A program made the translations under genes and the position numbers. DNA of 64,000 bases, from NCBI RefSeq assembly GCF_000482465.1, contig NZ_KI519424.1, positions 1 through 64,000 on the forward strand. The letters run 5' to 3'. The notes under the pieces are model-generated. The model was not told the DNA's origin, ran no database searches, and worked only from the letters and a program-made list of their open reading frames with translations. Shown piece by piece: positions 33,845 through 40,882 of this stretch. Source of the stretch: Runella limosa DSM 17973. Its GTDB lineage: Bacteria; Bacteroidota; Bacteroidia; Cytophagales; Spirosomataceae. Position 1 is the stretch's first letter, and every line of letters starts with the position of its first letter.

Positions 33845-33881
33845 GCCCTTGCAGCCTGGGAACTGCTTGGGCTTTTTTTAT
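33845..33881. other. Hairpin upstream of the first integrase
   Basis: GCCC-TT-GCAG (33845-33854) pairs with CTGC-TT-GGGC (33863-33872), followed by TTTTTTTATTGG on the + strand. The same tail as the hairpins at 34177 and 34762. Confidence 0.6.
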
Positions 33882-34138
33882 TGGAAAATGTGGCCCTGTT
33901 TCGGTATTGTTAGCTGTGAGTAACTGAATCTCTGAGGTTTTAGAAAATTTCCTCGTTTGCCAACACGGGTTATCACTATGCCATTTTCTTCTAACTGCAT
34001 GATATGAACTTTGTACCCATTAGCACAATCGCTAAAAGTATATGCGTTAGAAGTGCCCCGATAAACCCAAATAGATTTGCGACAAAGGCGTAAATGAGAA
34101 ACTGTACAAGTGTCTAGGCTAAACAAAATCTCTTTCAT
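33878..34138 (-). CDS. Small protein of unknown function
   Basis: 86 residues, basic, no signal peptide or membrane segment: SIWVYRGTSNAYTFSDCANG, IVITRVGKRGNFLKPQRFSY. Beta-rich by eye. It lies between the antirepressor and integrase and is framed by the two repeat hairpins, so it is a real unit of the element. It could be an excision or regulatory factor, but no motif proves this. Confidence 0.55.
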   Translation of the reverse strand: MKEILFSLDTCTVSHLRLCRKSIWVYRGTSNAYTFSDCANGYKVHIMQLEENGIVITRVGKRGNFLKPQRFSYSQLTIPKQGHIFQ

Positions 34139-34176
34139 AGCTTTGATTTGTTTTTGAGGTTGATTAAAGATTTGAT

Positions 34177-34212
34177 GCCCTACACCGTTGGCGCGGTCGT
34201 AGGGCTTTTTTT
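34177..34212. repeat. Repeat hairpin copy 2
   Basis: GCCCTACACCG (34177-34187), loop TTGGCG, CGGT then GTAGGGC (to 34205), followed by TTTTTTTATTG on the + strand. It differs from the copy at 34762-34802 at two loop/bulge positions. It lies between the antirepressor stop and the next gene. Confidence 0.75.
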
Positions 34213-34726
34213 ATTGCCCTACGACTTGTGATGAATGACTATCAAATAGCCCCAACTGCCGAAACGTCTCATTTTGAAGGGATTTAAGCCGCCTTTTGAT
34301 AGCGGCCATGCGTTTGAAGACATCGGCATTTTCCTGTTTGAGCCGTTCAAGTTCTTGAAGCAACTCATAGCCCTCCTTTTGATTGGTGAGGGCTTTTTGT
34401 TGGGCGTTGGTGATTGACCAGGCTAGTTGTTTATAGCCTTTTTCTGCCTCAATGAAATGGTTTCGTACTTGCTTGCCTACGGTTGTGCGTTGGAGCATGG
34501 CAATTTCTTTGGCCGTGTCGATTGTTAGCAGGTAGTCAATTTTGTTGTGGGCTTTTCGCTCCCCAATTTTGAGGAGCGAATAATCTTGGTCTTTGGTAAA
34601 ACCGTATTCAAACATACGTTTGCACCAGTCGGTGAAATCGGTTTGGACTTCTAAAGCTGCGTGAAGCTCACGGGCTGATACTGTGTTAACTCCTTGGTGG
34701 AATTGGATTTGTGGAAGCGTGTCCAT
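34211..34726 (-). CDS. AntA/AntB-family phage antirepressor
   Basis: 171 residues. The AntA/AntB domain takes up the first ~95: NTVSARELHAALEVQTDFTD, WCKRMFEYGFTKDQDYSLLK, YLLTIDTAKEIAMLQRTTVG. It is followed by a coiled-coil tail (KEGYELLQELERLKQENADV). In phages these proteins bind and switch off the lysogeny repressor. Here it is downstream of the small HTH gene, opposite the XRE repressor gene, so it may release the element. ATG 34726. Confidence 0.9.
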   Translation of the reverse strand: MDTLPQIQFHQGVNTVSARELHAALEVQTDFTDWCKRMFEYGFTKDQDYSLLKIGERKAHNKIDYLLTIDTAKEIAMLQRTTVGKQVRNHFIEAEKGYKQLAWSITNAQQKALTNQKEGYELLQELERLKQENADVFKRMAAIKRRLKSLQNETFRQLGLFDSHSSQVVGQ

Positions 34727-34761
34727 AAATTTGAATTGTTTTTAGATTTTACTTTGATTTT

Positions 34762-34802
34762 AAGCCCTACACCGTTGGAGCGGTAGTAGGGCTTTTTTTA
34801 TT
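34762..34802. repeat. Repeat hairpin copy 1
   Basis: AAGCCCTACACCG (34762-34774), loop TTGGAG, CGGT then GTAGGGCTT (to 34794), followed by TTTTTATTGG on the + strand. It lies between the small HTH gene and the antirepressor gene. On the + strand it is a good terminator; on the gene strand it is preceded by an A-run. Confidence 0.75.
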
Positions 34803-35007
34803 GGAAAAAATTAGCCACAGGAATATCAAAGTACTTTGATAGCTTACCTACTTCGGAGGCTGTTGGCTCTAGTTTGCCTGAGTAGATAAGGCCCCAACGC
34901 TTGCGGTTGATTCCAGTAGCTTGATAAAATTGAGGATTAGGACGAAAAGGGAAATTGTGGTCTTTCTCAATCGTGTTTTTTACACTCAAAATAGTCTCCA
35001 TATTCAT
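34798..35007 (-). CDS. Small Cro-like DNA-binding protein
   Basis: 69 residues. FYQATGINRKRWGLIYSGKL and TASEVGKLSKYFDIPVANFF fit an HTH of the XRE/Cro type. It is divergent from the larger XRE protein at 35113, with a 105-base operator region between, which is the layout of a cI/cro switch. The start may be ATG 35007 or ATG 35001. It probably leads the minus-strand operon of the element. Confidence 0.75.
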   Translation of the reverse strand: MNMETILSVKNTIEKDHNFPFRPNPQFYQATGINRKRWGLIYSGKLEPTASEVGKLSKYFDIPVANFFQ

Positions 35008-35040
35008 ATAAAGAATTTAATATGTGAAATATGAATGCAA

Positions 35041-35110
35041 TTATGCGAATAATAAATTCATTATGCAAATAATAATCCCGTTTTTTGCATAGTATTTTCA
35101 TAATCTGCAT
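35041..35110. promoter_or_regulatory. Operator region of the element switch
   Basis: TTATGCGAATAAT (35041-35053) and TTATGCAAATAAT (35061-35073) are direct repeats exactly 20 bases (two helical turns) apart. TTTTGCATAG (35084-35093) and CTGCATAAA (35105-35113) add inverted and related half-sites. They fill the space between the two divergent HTH genes. Confidence 0.7.
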
Positions 35111-35112
35111 AA

Positions 35113-35595
35113 ATGAGTATATCCAAACGAATCTCAGATTTGAGACTTAGACAGGGCTTAAAGCAATCAGACATTGCAGCCGCTTTAGGTTGGTCACAAT
35201 CAAGTTACTCGCGAATTGAGACCAAACCGCAGAATATGACCATTGAAGAACTGGAAAAGATAGCAGGGGTGTTAGGAGTGAGTGCCGTTGAGCTTCTCAC
35301 TGGTGAGGGACAAAAGGTGGATGATAGCGAGGAAGTGGCGCGATTGAGGGCGAAAATTGAAGAACTGGAAAGCGATAAAGCCTATTTGCAATCATTAATA
35401 GATTTCCTAAAAGAGGACAAAGAATTTAATCAAAATTTCCTTAAAGATATTGTAAAAAAATTGGGGTCTTATATTGCTGATGTAAAGGCTAGTAACTATA
35501 CAGAATTATTAAATGGCCCTGAGTTTAAGGATTTAGAATTTACTGTCAACTTTATGACAGAAATGTTTAAGTTTATTAAAGAAAAACCAGAATAA
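35113..35595 (+). CDS. XRE-family repressor with coiled-coil tail
   Basis: 160 residues. HTH_3 domain: ISDLRLRQGLKQSDIAAALG and WSQSSYSRIETKPQNMTIEE, the pattern of cI-like repressors. The rest is a coiled coil (SEEVARLRAKIEELESDKAY) that may make it a dimer. No RecA-cleavage peptidase domain is present, so release from repression may depend on the antirepressor. It is the only confident + strand gene in the element. ATG 35113. Confidence 0.9.
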   Translation: MSISKRISDLRLRQGLKQSDIAAALGWSQSSYSRIETKPQNMTIEELEKIAGVLGVSAVELLTGEGQKVDDSEEVARLRAKIEELESDKAYLQSLIDFLKEDKEFNQNFLKDIVKKLGSYIADVKASNYTELLNGPEFKDLEFTVNFMTEMFKFIKEKPE

Positions 35596-35702
35596 CCCAC
35601 GGCCAACAACGCCGAAAAGCGCGTATGAGCATCAGGCACGGGCGGCGTGGAATTTGTTCGAGGGTAGGGGTGTTGAATAAAAGCATCTAACGCAACGAGA
35701 CG

Positions 35703-35837
35703 ATGGATACAAACAATGAACAGGCTCAGGATTTGCATTGTGAGACGGAGCAACCTCACTTTTGTTACCAAATGAGTGAGAAAGTATTGTCGGAGGAGTG
35801 GAACGCTCCCGAAAATGATATTTGGGATAATTACTGA
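35703..35837 (+). CDS. Very small acidic protein, possible antitoxin-like
   Basis: 44 residues: MDTNNEQAQDLHCETEQPHF, then MSEKVLSEEWNAPENDIWDN and a final Tyr. The end SEEWNAPENDIWDNY resembles C-terminal tails of small antitoxin-like proteins in Bacteroidota (recalled, not searched). It lies in the gap of about 360 bases between the XRE gene and the PemK-like toxin. Not proven as a gene. Confidence 0.4.
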   Translation: MDTNNEQAQDLHCETEQPHFCYQMSEKVLSEEWNAPENDIWDNY

Positions 35838-35957
35838 CCTGCTTTTGATTTGGCCTTTACCTTTGACGTGGGCATTTACGCGCGAGTCAAGTCATTTCCT
35901 CCGTCTGAGAAGTCGGGGGATTTTTTTTGCCCGTACATCGGAGCGCGTTAGGGGAAA

Positions 35958-36299
35958 TTAGCTCATCCCAAAAACAGCTTCATTAATTTTCTCAATGATT
36001 TCTTTAAAAGGTTGGGCTTTGATACTCCCAAAACGCTTGATAATATCGTAGTCAGATATTTGCAAAAGAAGCTGACATTTGGCGTAAGAAATTGTATCAG
36101 TAGGGTAATTGAATGCGTCAGTTGTGAGGGTTACCATAAACTCAGGGTTGTGAGGCTTGGTAGAAAGCATCACGGCATAATAAATACCCTCAGCTTCATA
36201 AAGGTCATTGGTAGATACGATAACGGCGGGGTGGGGGGCAAAGTTACCATTTGGTAAGAGGTAGTTTAAAAATACTACATCACGCTGATTCACCTTCAT
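35958..36299 (-). CDS. PemK/MazF-like toxin family protein
   Basis: 113 residues. RDVVFLNYLLPNGNFAPHPA, VIVSTNDLY and YYAVMLSTKPH follow the first strands of the PemK/MazF barrel (a promoter-proximal basic loop, then HPAVIVS in place of RPAVVVS). The C-terminal helix is FKEIIEKINEAVFG. MazF-type proteins cut mRNA. It overlaps the preceding gene (36280-36741) by 20 bases, so the two are translationally coupled, as in toxin-antitoxin pairs. ATG 36299. Confidence 0.72.
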   Translation of the reverse strand: MKVNQRDVVFLNYLLPNGNFAPHPAVIVSTNDLYEAEGIYYAVMLSTKPHNPEFMVTLTTDAFNYPTDTISYAKCQLLLQISDYDIIKRFGSIKAQPFKEIIEKINEAVFGMS

Positions 36300-36741
36300 A
36301 CAATTTTTGGGCTATGAGTTTACGGCCTCGGGTGCGCGATACGGCTTTTAAAATTTCGGGTTCGCGGTCATCTGCATTGGGAAGTTTCCCGTCTGTTACT
36401 TTTTCCAATAGTATTCCCCAGGGAGAAAGTTCGTAATGGATTTTGGCATAGCGGTCGTATAATCCATTGGGAAGGGCCGCAAGAACTTCGGGATGTTCGG
36501 CGGTTACTTTTAACATCCTATGCGATATATTCAAGATATTGAAATATGGCTCGGCTTCTTTTTGGGTAATGGTGTAAGGGTCAAAATCTGCGTTGAAATT
36601 ACCTATTTCATCAATCATCTGCTTTACACTGTCTGAATGTAGGAACTCCAATAGATTGAGCAAAGTTTGAACGCTGAAACTGGTAAATTGGCTAAACAAA
36701 TCGCGCTGGCTCATGGTGATAGTATTTGCTTGTACAAACAT
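36280..36741 (-). CDS. Protein coupled to the PemK-like toxin (candidate antitoxin)
   Basis: 153 residues (ATG 36741; ATG 36714 is an alternative). No known DNA-binding antitoxin motif is visible; it is mainly helical (FSVQTLLNLLEFLHSDSVKQ, NILNISHRMLKVTAEHPEVL, REPEILKAVSRTRGRKLIAQ). The gene order antitoxin-then-toxin with overlap fits a type II module, but it is longer than usual antitoxins. Confidence 0.6.
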   Translation of the reverse strand: MFVQANTITMSQRDLFSQFTSFSVQTLLNLLEFLHSDSVKQMIDEIGNFNADFDPYTITQKEAEPYFNILNISHRMLKVTAEHPEVLAALPNGLYDRYAKIHYELSPWGILLEKVTDGKLPNADDREPEILKAVSRTRGRKLIAQKLYEGESA

Positions 36742-36779
36742 AGCAAAACTATAGAAGGGTTCAAATTTGGAGCTACGAA

Positions 36780-36950
36780 TTAGGTGCTTGATTGCTTTGA
36801 TAACAATGATTTTTCGTCTATTGCAGTGGGCGTGTGTAACGTTCTGAGTCCTTTAATGATACTGCTAAGTTTGCGGCGTTCTACATCGGATAATGGTTGG
36901 TTGGGAACAACTACAAAATCGGGTTCAGTTGTGTGATGTTTACGTTTCAT
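36780..36950 (-). CDS. Small basic protein
   Basis: 56 residues from ATG 36950: MKRKHHTTEPDFVVVPNQPL, then SDVERRKLSSIIKGLRTL and a polar tail. Not recognised. It lies 38 bases before the toxin-antitoxin pair on the same strand and may belong to the same transcript. It fills much of the gap 36742-37054. Confidence 0.4.
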   Translation of the reverse strand: MKRKHHTTEPDFVVVPNQPLSDVERRKLSSIIKGLRTLHTPTAIDEKSLLSKQSST

Positions 36951-37054
36951 TGTAATAGTTGTTTGATTAAGCTCAGAAGACCGATTTTTAACAAAACCTC
37001 ATTTCCAGCCGATTTAGGGGGTGTTTTACGGGAACCGACGTATAGATAAACCAA

Positions 37055-37312
37055 TTATAGGTCGAGATATTGGGGCTTTTCCCATTGCTCAAACTCGTAA
37101 CTCTGCACGATGAGCGGACAAAGAAACTCGTATTCGTCGTAGCAGAACGAAAGTCTTTTTTCAATGAGCCGGGCCATGACGGAGCAGTCTTTTCCATAGT
37201 TGAATTTTTCATTGAATGCCTCCCCAATCCTTTTCTTTGTACGGGGCCTTAGCGCCTTATACATCGAAATTAATTCATTGATAGGAACTGAACGGGTAAC
37301 GATATTCTCCAT
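37055..37312 (-). CDS. Small cytoplasmic protein of unknown function
   Basis: 85 residues from ATG 37312: INELISMYKALRPRTKKRIG, EAFNEKFNYGKDCSVMARLI, EFLCPLIVQSYEFEQW. Helical, no membrane segment. No family recognised. A single gene in the accessory region of the element. Confidence 0.55.
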   Translation of the reverse strand: MENIVTRSVPINELISMYKALRPRTKKRIGEAFNEKFNYGKDCSVMARLIEKRLSFCYDEYEFLCPLIVQSYEFEQWEKPQYLDL

Positions 37313-37411
37313 TGAACTACAATTGGCTTTCTACACGTAAAGATAGCCCAAAAAACAAAACGACCGTAGAACAGTCGTTTTGTAATATTATCTCTTTACC
37401 ATGAAGCACAA

Positions 37412-37549
37412 CTATAAAAAACATGTGGTGTCTAGTGGGTCATTTTTAGCCCAGGTATCACCTTTGTGTTTTCTCCTTTTAAGACCTACCCAAACTACCA
37501 AAGCAATTGTAGAAGCCCAAAACGCACGTTTAAGACTGAGTATTTTCAT
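37412..37549 (-). CDS. Possible 45-residue single-span membrane peptide
   Basis: From ATG 37549: MKILSLKRAFWASTIALVVW, VGLKRRKHKGD and a polar end. One membrane span with positive residues after it. It is near the next membrane gene (37601) on the same strand. Only length and composition support it. Confidence 0.3.
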   Translation of the reverse strand: MKILSLKRAFWASTIALVVWVGLKRRKHKGDTWAKNDPLDTTCFL

Positions 37550-37600
37550 GGTGATTTCTAGGTTAATGCCTTCAAAATTTTGAGCCTCGCCAAACAAATT

Positions 37601-38227
37601 CTATCGTTTTGACTTACTGAATTTTGAACTCTGTTTTTCATTTGATTGCGGACTAGAAACCCCCCAAATGAGTAAAGCCAAGAAAGTTAATCCACCAACA
37701 GCAATACCACCAATCAACAAGTAATTAGGTTTGGGAGGGGCTTCATCTATGACAAAATCATCAATTGGAGGGGGGGATGGTTGTTTTTGAGGTGTTTCTA
37801 TTGTTGGGTCATCGGGGGTATTGATACCACCTGATTGGGTTGTTGTAGGCTGCTTTGAATTTGAGACAGGATAAGAATAGTTTGGGTTAACCACAACTTT
37901 ATACCATTCATTATCAAAGACATACAATGATTCATCGTATGGGTTCATAATGGCGACATAAACAATTGAATTGTCGGGGCGTTGAACTTTCATGTAATAG
38001 GTATATTCCTCTTTAGAGTCAGTTACATTCATCTGCACAATTTGGCCTATGAGTTCACCTTTATTAACCACAACATCAAAATTGCCCTCTAATTTAGATT
38101 GATGAGCTACATAATCATTTGAGTAAACTAGGTCTCCAACCTCAGGATAGTTTGGGTTTGATTTAACCCCTTTCTGCTGAGAGGCTGGAGCAAACAAAGA
38201 TGGAATAAGAAAAAGGTATTCAAGCAT
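37601..38227 (-). CDS. Secreted or surface protein with signal peptide and C-terminal membrane anchor
   Basis: 208 residues from ATG 38227, seven bases after the previous stop (the TTG at 38299 is rejected). N-terminal hydrophobic MLEYLFLIPSLFAPAS, a beta-rich extracytoplasmic part (YYMKVQRPDNSIVYVAIMNP, YVFDNEWYKVVVNPNYSYPV), a Pro/Thr-rich linker, then one membrane segment (YLLIGGIAVGGLTFLALLIW) and a basic tail. It is the last gene of the 38-41 kb cluster. No domain recognised. Confidence 0.65.
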   Translation of the reverse strand: MLEYLFLIPSLFAPASQQKGVKSNPNYPEVGDLVYSNDYVAHQSKLEGNFDVVVNKGELIGQIVQMNVTDSKEEYTYYMKVQRPDNSIVYVAIMNPYDESLYVFDNEWYKVVVNPNYSYPVSNSKQPTTTQSGGINTPDDPTIETPQKQPSPPPIDDFVIDEAPPKPNYLLIGGIAVGGLTFLALLIWGVSSPQSNEKQSSKFSKSKR

Positions 38228-38234
38228 TACTTTA

Positions 38235-38786
38235 TCAGTTAAATTGATTTTCAAAAATTTCGTGCGTGATGACCTCTGAATCAATGAAAGCAGCTTCAAA
38301 ACAAGGTACTTTCATATTTTCCCATTTTTTGCGTGCTTTATCGGTGAGGTCAAAGGTGATTAATTGTTGATTCGTTTTAACCTTGGTCATTTTACTCTGA
38401 CCGTAGTCAATCAAATTTTGCAAGTTATGGTACAATTGGAGCGTTTGGGGCACTATGTAACGGTAATTACAATAGCTTTCAATTTTTATTTTTAGTATTA
38501 GGGCGCGTGAAACAAATTCTTTTAACTCATCTACTTGCCATTTTGATTTCTGACAACTCTCCGTAAATTCAGTTATCAGTTCATTGAAACGGTTCGTAAA
38601 TCGTTTTTGAAACTCAATGTCGTGGCTCAAAGAATCATTGATGATTACCAAATCAAGGCGTTTTCGTTCGTTTTCAGCCTCCATTTTACGGATGTTCAAT
38701 TCTTCCATTTTACGTACGTGCTCCAACTTTAGAGCGACTCGTAATAACTTAGGGTCAGCGATTTCAAAGCCTAAAATTCTGCTCAT
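38235..38786 (-). CDS. Coiled-coil protein of the unknown gene cluster
   Basis: 183 residues. N-terminus MSRILGFEIADPKLLRVALK, then KLEHVRKMEELNIRKMEAEN begins a coiled coil that continues through FQKRFTNRFNELITEFTESC. Helical throughout, no membrane segment. The first 25 residues are repeated exactly in the chimera at 39126-39290, which proves an old duplication. Function unknown. ATG 38786. Confidence 0.65.
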   Translation of the reverse strand: MSRILGFEIADPKLLRVALKLEHVRKMEELNIRKMEAENERKRLDLVIINDSLSHDIEFQKRFTNRFNELITEFTESCQKSKWQVDELKEFVSRALILKIKIESYCNYRYIVPQTLQLYHNLQNLIDYGQSKMTKVKTNQQLITFDLTDKARKKWENMKVPCFEAAFIDSEVITHEIFENQFN

Positions 38787-38828
38787 TTTAATAATTGATT
38801 TTGGTTGATTTTGGTGTTGTTTTATGAA

Positions 38829-39029
38829 TTAGTCAATTTCAATTTTGGTATTAGAGCCGTATTTTTTACGAAGGCTTTCTTCTAATACTGACCTCTTTGC
38901 CCAATAACGTTCTTGGTTAGCTAGCTCATCCTTTTGAATTTTATAAGACCGCCAATAACTGTAAGCTAATGCTGAGAATCCAAGTAAAATTCCAATACAT
39001 AAGCCGATAAGAATTTCTTTATTTTTCAT
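38829..39029 (-). CDS. Small membrane protein of the unknown cluster
   Basis: 66 residues: KEILIGLCIGILLGFSALAYSYWRS is one membrane span, followed by a charged helix (IQKDELANQERYWAKRSVLE). 42 bases before the coiled-coil gene. Unknown function; like its neighbours it may be part of a membrane complex. Confidence 0.6.
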   Translation of the reverse strand: MKNKEILIGLCIGILLGFSALAYSYWRSYKIQKDELANQERYWAKRSVLEESLRKKYGSNTKIEID

Positions 39030-39060
39030 ACTTGATTAAAAATTGATTGCACAAATATTA

Positions 39061-39316
39061 AAAAAGAAAAACGAGCGGTTTTCCGTCCGTTCTCAGTAAG
39101 TCCACTTAATTCCACATTTGTCTTTTTAATCCTCAAAAAGGCTGAATGGAATGCCCAATTTTTCAACAATGTGAGCTACTTGCTTAGGGGTAAATACATT
39201 GTCTGGCGGCCAATTACGTACATGCTCCAACTTTAGAGCGACTCGTAATAGCTTAGGGTCAGCGATTTCAAAGCCTAAAATTCTGCTCATTTTAATAATT
39301 GATTTTGGTGTTGACA
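39061..39316. repeat. Mosaic duplicate: part of two neighbouring genes joined
   Basis: 39061-39212 is a near-copy of 39851-40005 (end of the gene at 39918 and its downstream region). 39213-39310 is a near-copy of 38706-38805 (start of the coiled-coil gene and its upstream region). The two parts meet at about 39212, inside the words CCAATTACGTAC. Confidence 0.88.
39126..39290 (-). pseudogene. Chimeric remnant of the coiled-coil gene and the small HTH-like gene
   Basis: 54 residues: MSRILGFEIADPKLLRVALK LEHVR matches the start of the protein at 38235-38786, and NWPPDNVFTPKQVAHIVEKL GIPFSLFED is identical to the end of the protein at 39918-40118. It therefore arose by fusion of the beginning of one gene to the end of another, which fits a tandem duplication followed by deletion. 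It may still be translated, but is most simply a relic. Confidence 0.75.
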
Positions 39317-39343
39317 CTTGTATGTTTAAAGATTAACCATTAA

Positions 39344-39811
39344 TTATTTGTTTTTAAAAATGAAAACTACAAACAATGATACTATAACTACAATGAAAAA
39401 TATGTATATTATTATTGTTGTTGTATTGTTACTTTCTTGATTCTGTTTCGCTATTTTTCTAGCACTTTCTATTTTTTGAAGATTGAGGGTTTTTTGTGCT
39501 TCAATTACACCTTTTTCATTTATAAGTGACTGATAATTAAGGTTGTATTCGGTTTCAATTTGCCTCCCTTTATTCGTAATAGCATTATTTATTGCATTTG
39601 AAAAAGTAGATGCAATAATAAAATCTGAATTATCTAAAAAATTTGATTGAACGTTATTGGATTGTTGTTCACTATTCTTGAATTCATTAGGTGAATAAAT
39701 AGAAGTTGGTGGGCGTTGGTTTCTGGCAAATAAGTCAATAAATGACATTCGTAAGCGTCCCCAAAAGCCTAAATCACCGTTGACAAATACGCCTTTTGCA
39801 GTTTCACTCAT
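39344..39811 (-). CDS. Tail-anchored membrane protein of the unknown cluster
   Basis: 155 residues. A polar N-terminal part (GDLGFWGRLRMSFIDLFARN), an Asn/Ser-rich middle, a coiled coil (EKGVIEAQKTLNLQKIESAR) and one C-terminal membrane span (TTTIIIYIFFIVVIVSLFVVFIF). A tail anchor suggests that the bulk faces the cytoplasm. A/T-rich and clearly foreign in base use. Not recognised. ATG 39811. Confidence 0.62.
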   Translation of the reverse strand: MSETAKGVFVNGDLGFWGRLRMSFIDLFARNQRPPTSIYSPNEFKNSEQQSNNVQSNFLDNSDFIIASTFSNAINNAITNKGRQIETEYNLNYQSLINEKGVIEAQKTLNLQKIESARKIAKQNQESNNTTTIIIYIFFIVVIVSLFVVFIFKNK

Positions 39812-39917
39812 ATCTTTTAATTAGGTTTTATAAATCATTGCGTCAAAGATGACAAAAGAAAAACGGGCGGTTTCCCGTCCGTTCTCAGTAAGTCCACTTA
39901 ATTCCACATTTGCCTTT

Positions 39918-40118
39918 TTAATCCTCGAAAAGGCTGAATGGAATGCCCAATTTTTCAACGATATGAGCTACTTGCTTAGGGGTAAATACATTGTCTGGCG
40001 GCCAATCAAGCCCATAATAGAGCATTTTCCTTTTCAAGGTTTTCATGTGCCAACCGTATAAAGCTGCAAGCTCCGACTTACCGTAAGATTTGATGACAAA
40101 TTTCTCATCGGTAATCAT
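39918..40118 (-). CDS. Small HTH-like protein
   Basis: 66 residues: IKSYGKSELAALYGWHMKTL, KRKMLYYGLDWPPDNVFTPK, QVAHIVEKLGIPFSLFED. Two short helical pairs resemble a DUF4248-like or MerR/excisionase-like small DNA-binding fold (tentative). It overlaps the stop of the preceding zinc-finger membrane protein gene by four bases (ATGA), so the pair is coupled. Its last 29 codons are duplicated at 39126-39212. It is a candidate excisionase or regulator. Confidence 0.6.
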   Translation of the reverse strand: MITDEKFVIKSYGKSELAALYGWHMKTLKRKMLYYGLDWPPDNVFTPKQVAHIVEKLGIPFSLFED

Positions 40119-40882
40119 GCTTCGGTTTCGTTTATTTCGGCGGGTTCATTAAACTCGGGGCTCACTAACTTTTCGTCAGTAAGCGGAATGTCTGTTTTTG
40201 GTTGAACATGTTCGACTTTCTCTTTTTGAAGCAATTCGGGTACCAACAATAGTTCGGCTTCCAATTTTTTTATCAAACGTTCTTCATTGTCGATTGAGGT
40301 GGGAATCTCTTCAAGCCTTTTCAAAATTTTGGGGTATTCAAATCCCTTTTTCTTGCGCTTGTCGTCGGTTACCCAAATACCAATGGCAGACACTACGACA
40401 ACCAAAAAAATGACAATTGAAAGATTTATCAAGTTGGCTTTACCTGAATTGTCGTCACTCGATCGTTTGCTTTGTGATTTCAAAACCAAGAACCCCACTA
40501 ACGAGGTTGAACCGCCCCAAATTAGAACAGGTTTCAAGTATCTTTCCGTGTCCGTAAGGGTATTTTCGTTTACCATGGACTCCTTTTCCTCAAAAAGCTT
40601 TTTTCCCTCTTTGCGTAACCGGACCAAGTTAGACTTTGCATTGGCAATGGCTGCTTCCAGTTCGGTGTACTTCGGGTTTCTAACCTCAATAATGGTTGTT
40701 TTGCTTTCGGTTAATGGGGAATGAGGTGAAGCCTGGTTATTACCTGGGCTAATCGCCTCAGCCTTTTTTCTTTTACGACATGATGCCACTCGGCAGGACG
40801 ATTGACAATATATCGCCCTATGGTCTTTGGGTTGAAACAATTTGCCGCAATTGGCACAATTGCGTTTGGTTAAATTCTTCAT
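40115..40882 (-). CDS. Zinc-ribbon and membrane-span protein, first gene of the unknown cluster
   Basis: 255 residues from ATG 40882. N-terminal Cys-rich zinc-finger-like CANCGKLFQPKDHRAIYCQS then SCRVASCRKRKK; coiled coil (LEAAIANAKSNLVRLRKEGK); two membrane segments (KPVLIWGGSTSLVGFLVLKS and LINLSIVIFLVVVVSAIGIWV); a second coiled coil (NEERLIKKLEAELLLVPELL) and an acidic tail. Metal-binding finger plus membrane spans plus coiled coil is unusual. It is not a relaxase or transporter that I recognise. Confidence 0.65.
   Translation of the reverse strand: MKNLTKRNCANCGKLFQPKDHRAIYCQSSCRVASCRKRKKAEAISPGNNQASPHSPLTESKTTIIEVRNPKYTELEAAIANAKSNLVRLRKEGKKLFEEKESMVNENTLTDTERYLKPVLIWGGSTSLVGFLVLKSQSKRSSDDNSGKANLINLSIVIFLVVVVSAIGIWVTDDKRKKKGFEYPKILKRLEEIPTSIDNEERLIKKLEAELLLVPELLQKEKVEHVQPKTDIPLTDEKLVSPEFNEPAEINETEA

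Noticed and set aside
35776-35961. 61-codon + frame overlapping the 44-codon acidic frame
   Set aside because: Alternative frame with Arg/Leu-rich composition; no evidence beyond openness.
37401-37583. 60-codon + frame opposite the 45-residue membrane peptide
   Set aside because: Opposite to the direction of the cluster and without a domain; the minus reading has a better membrane peptide.
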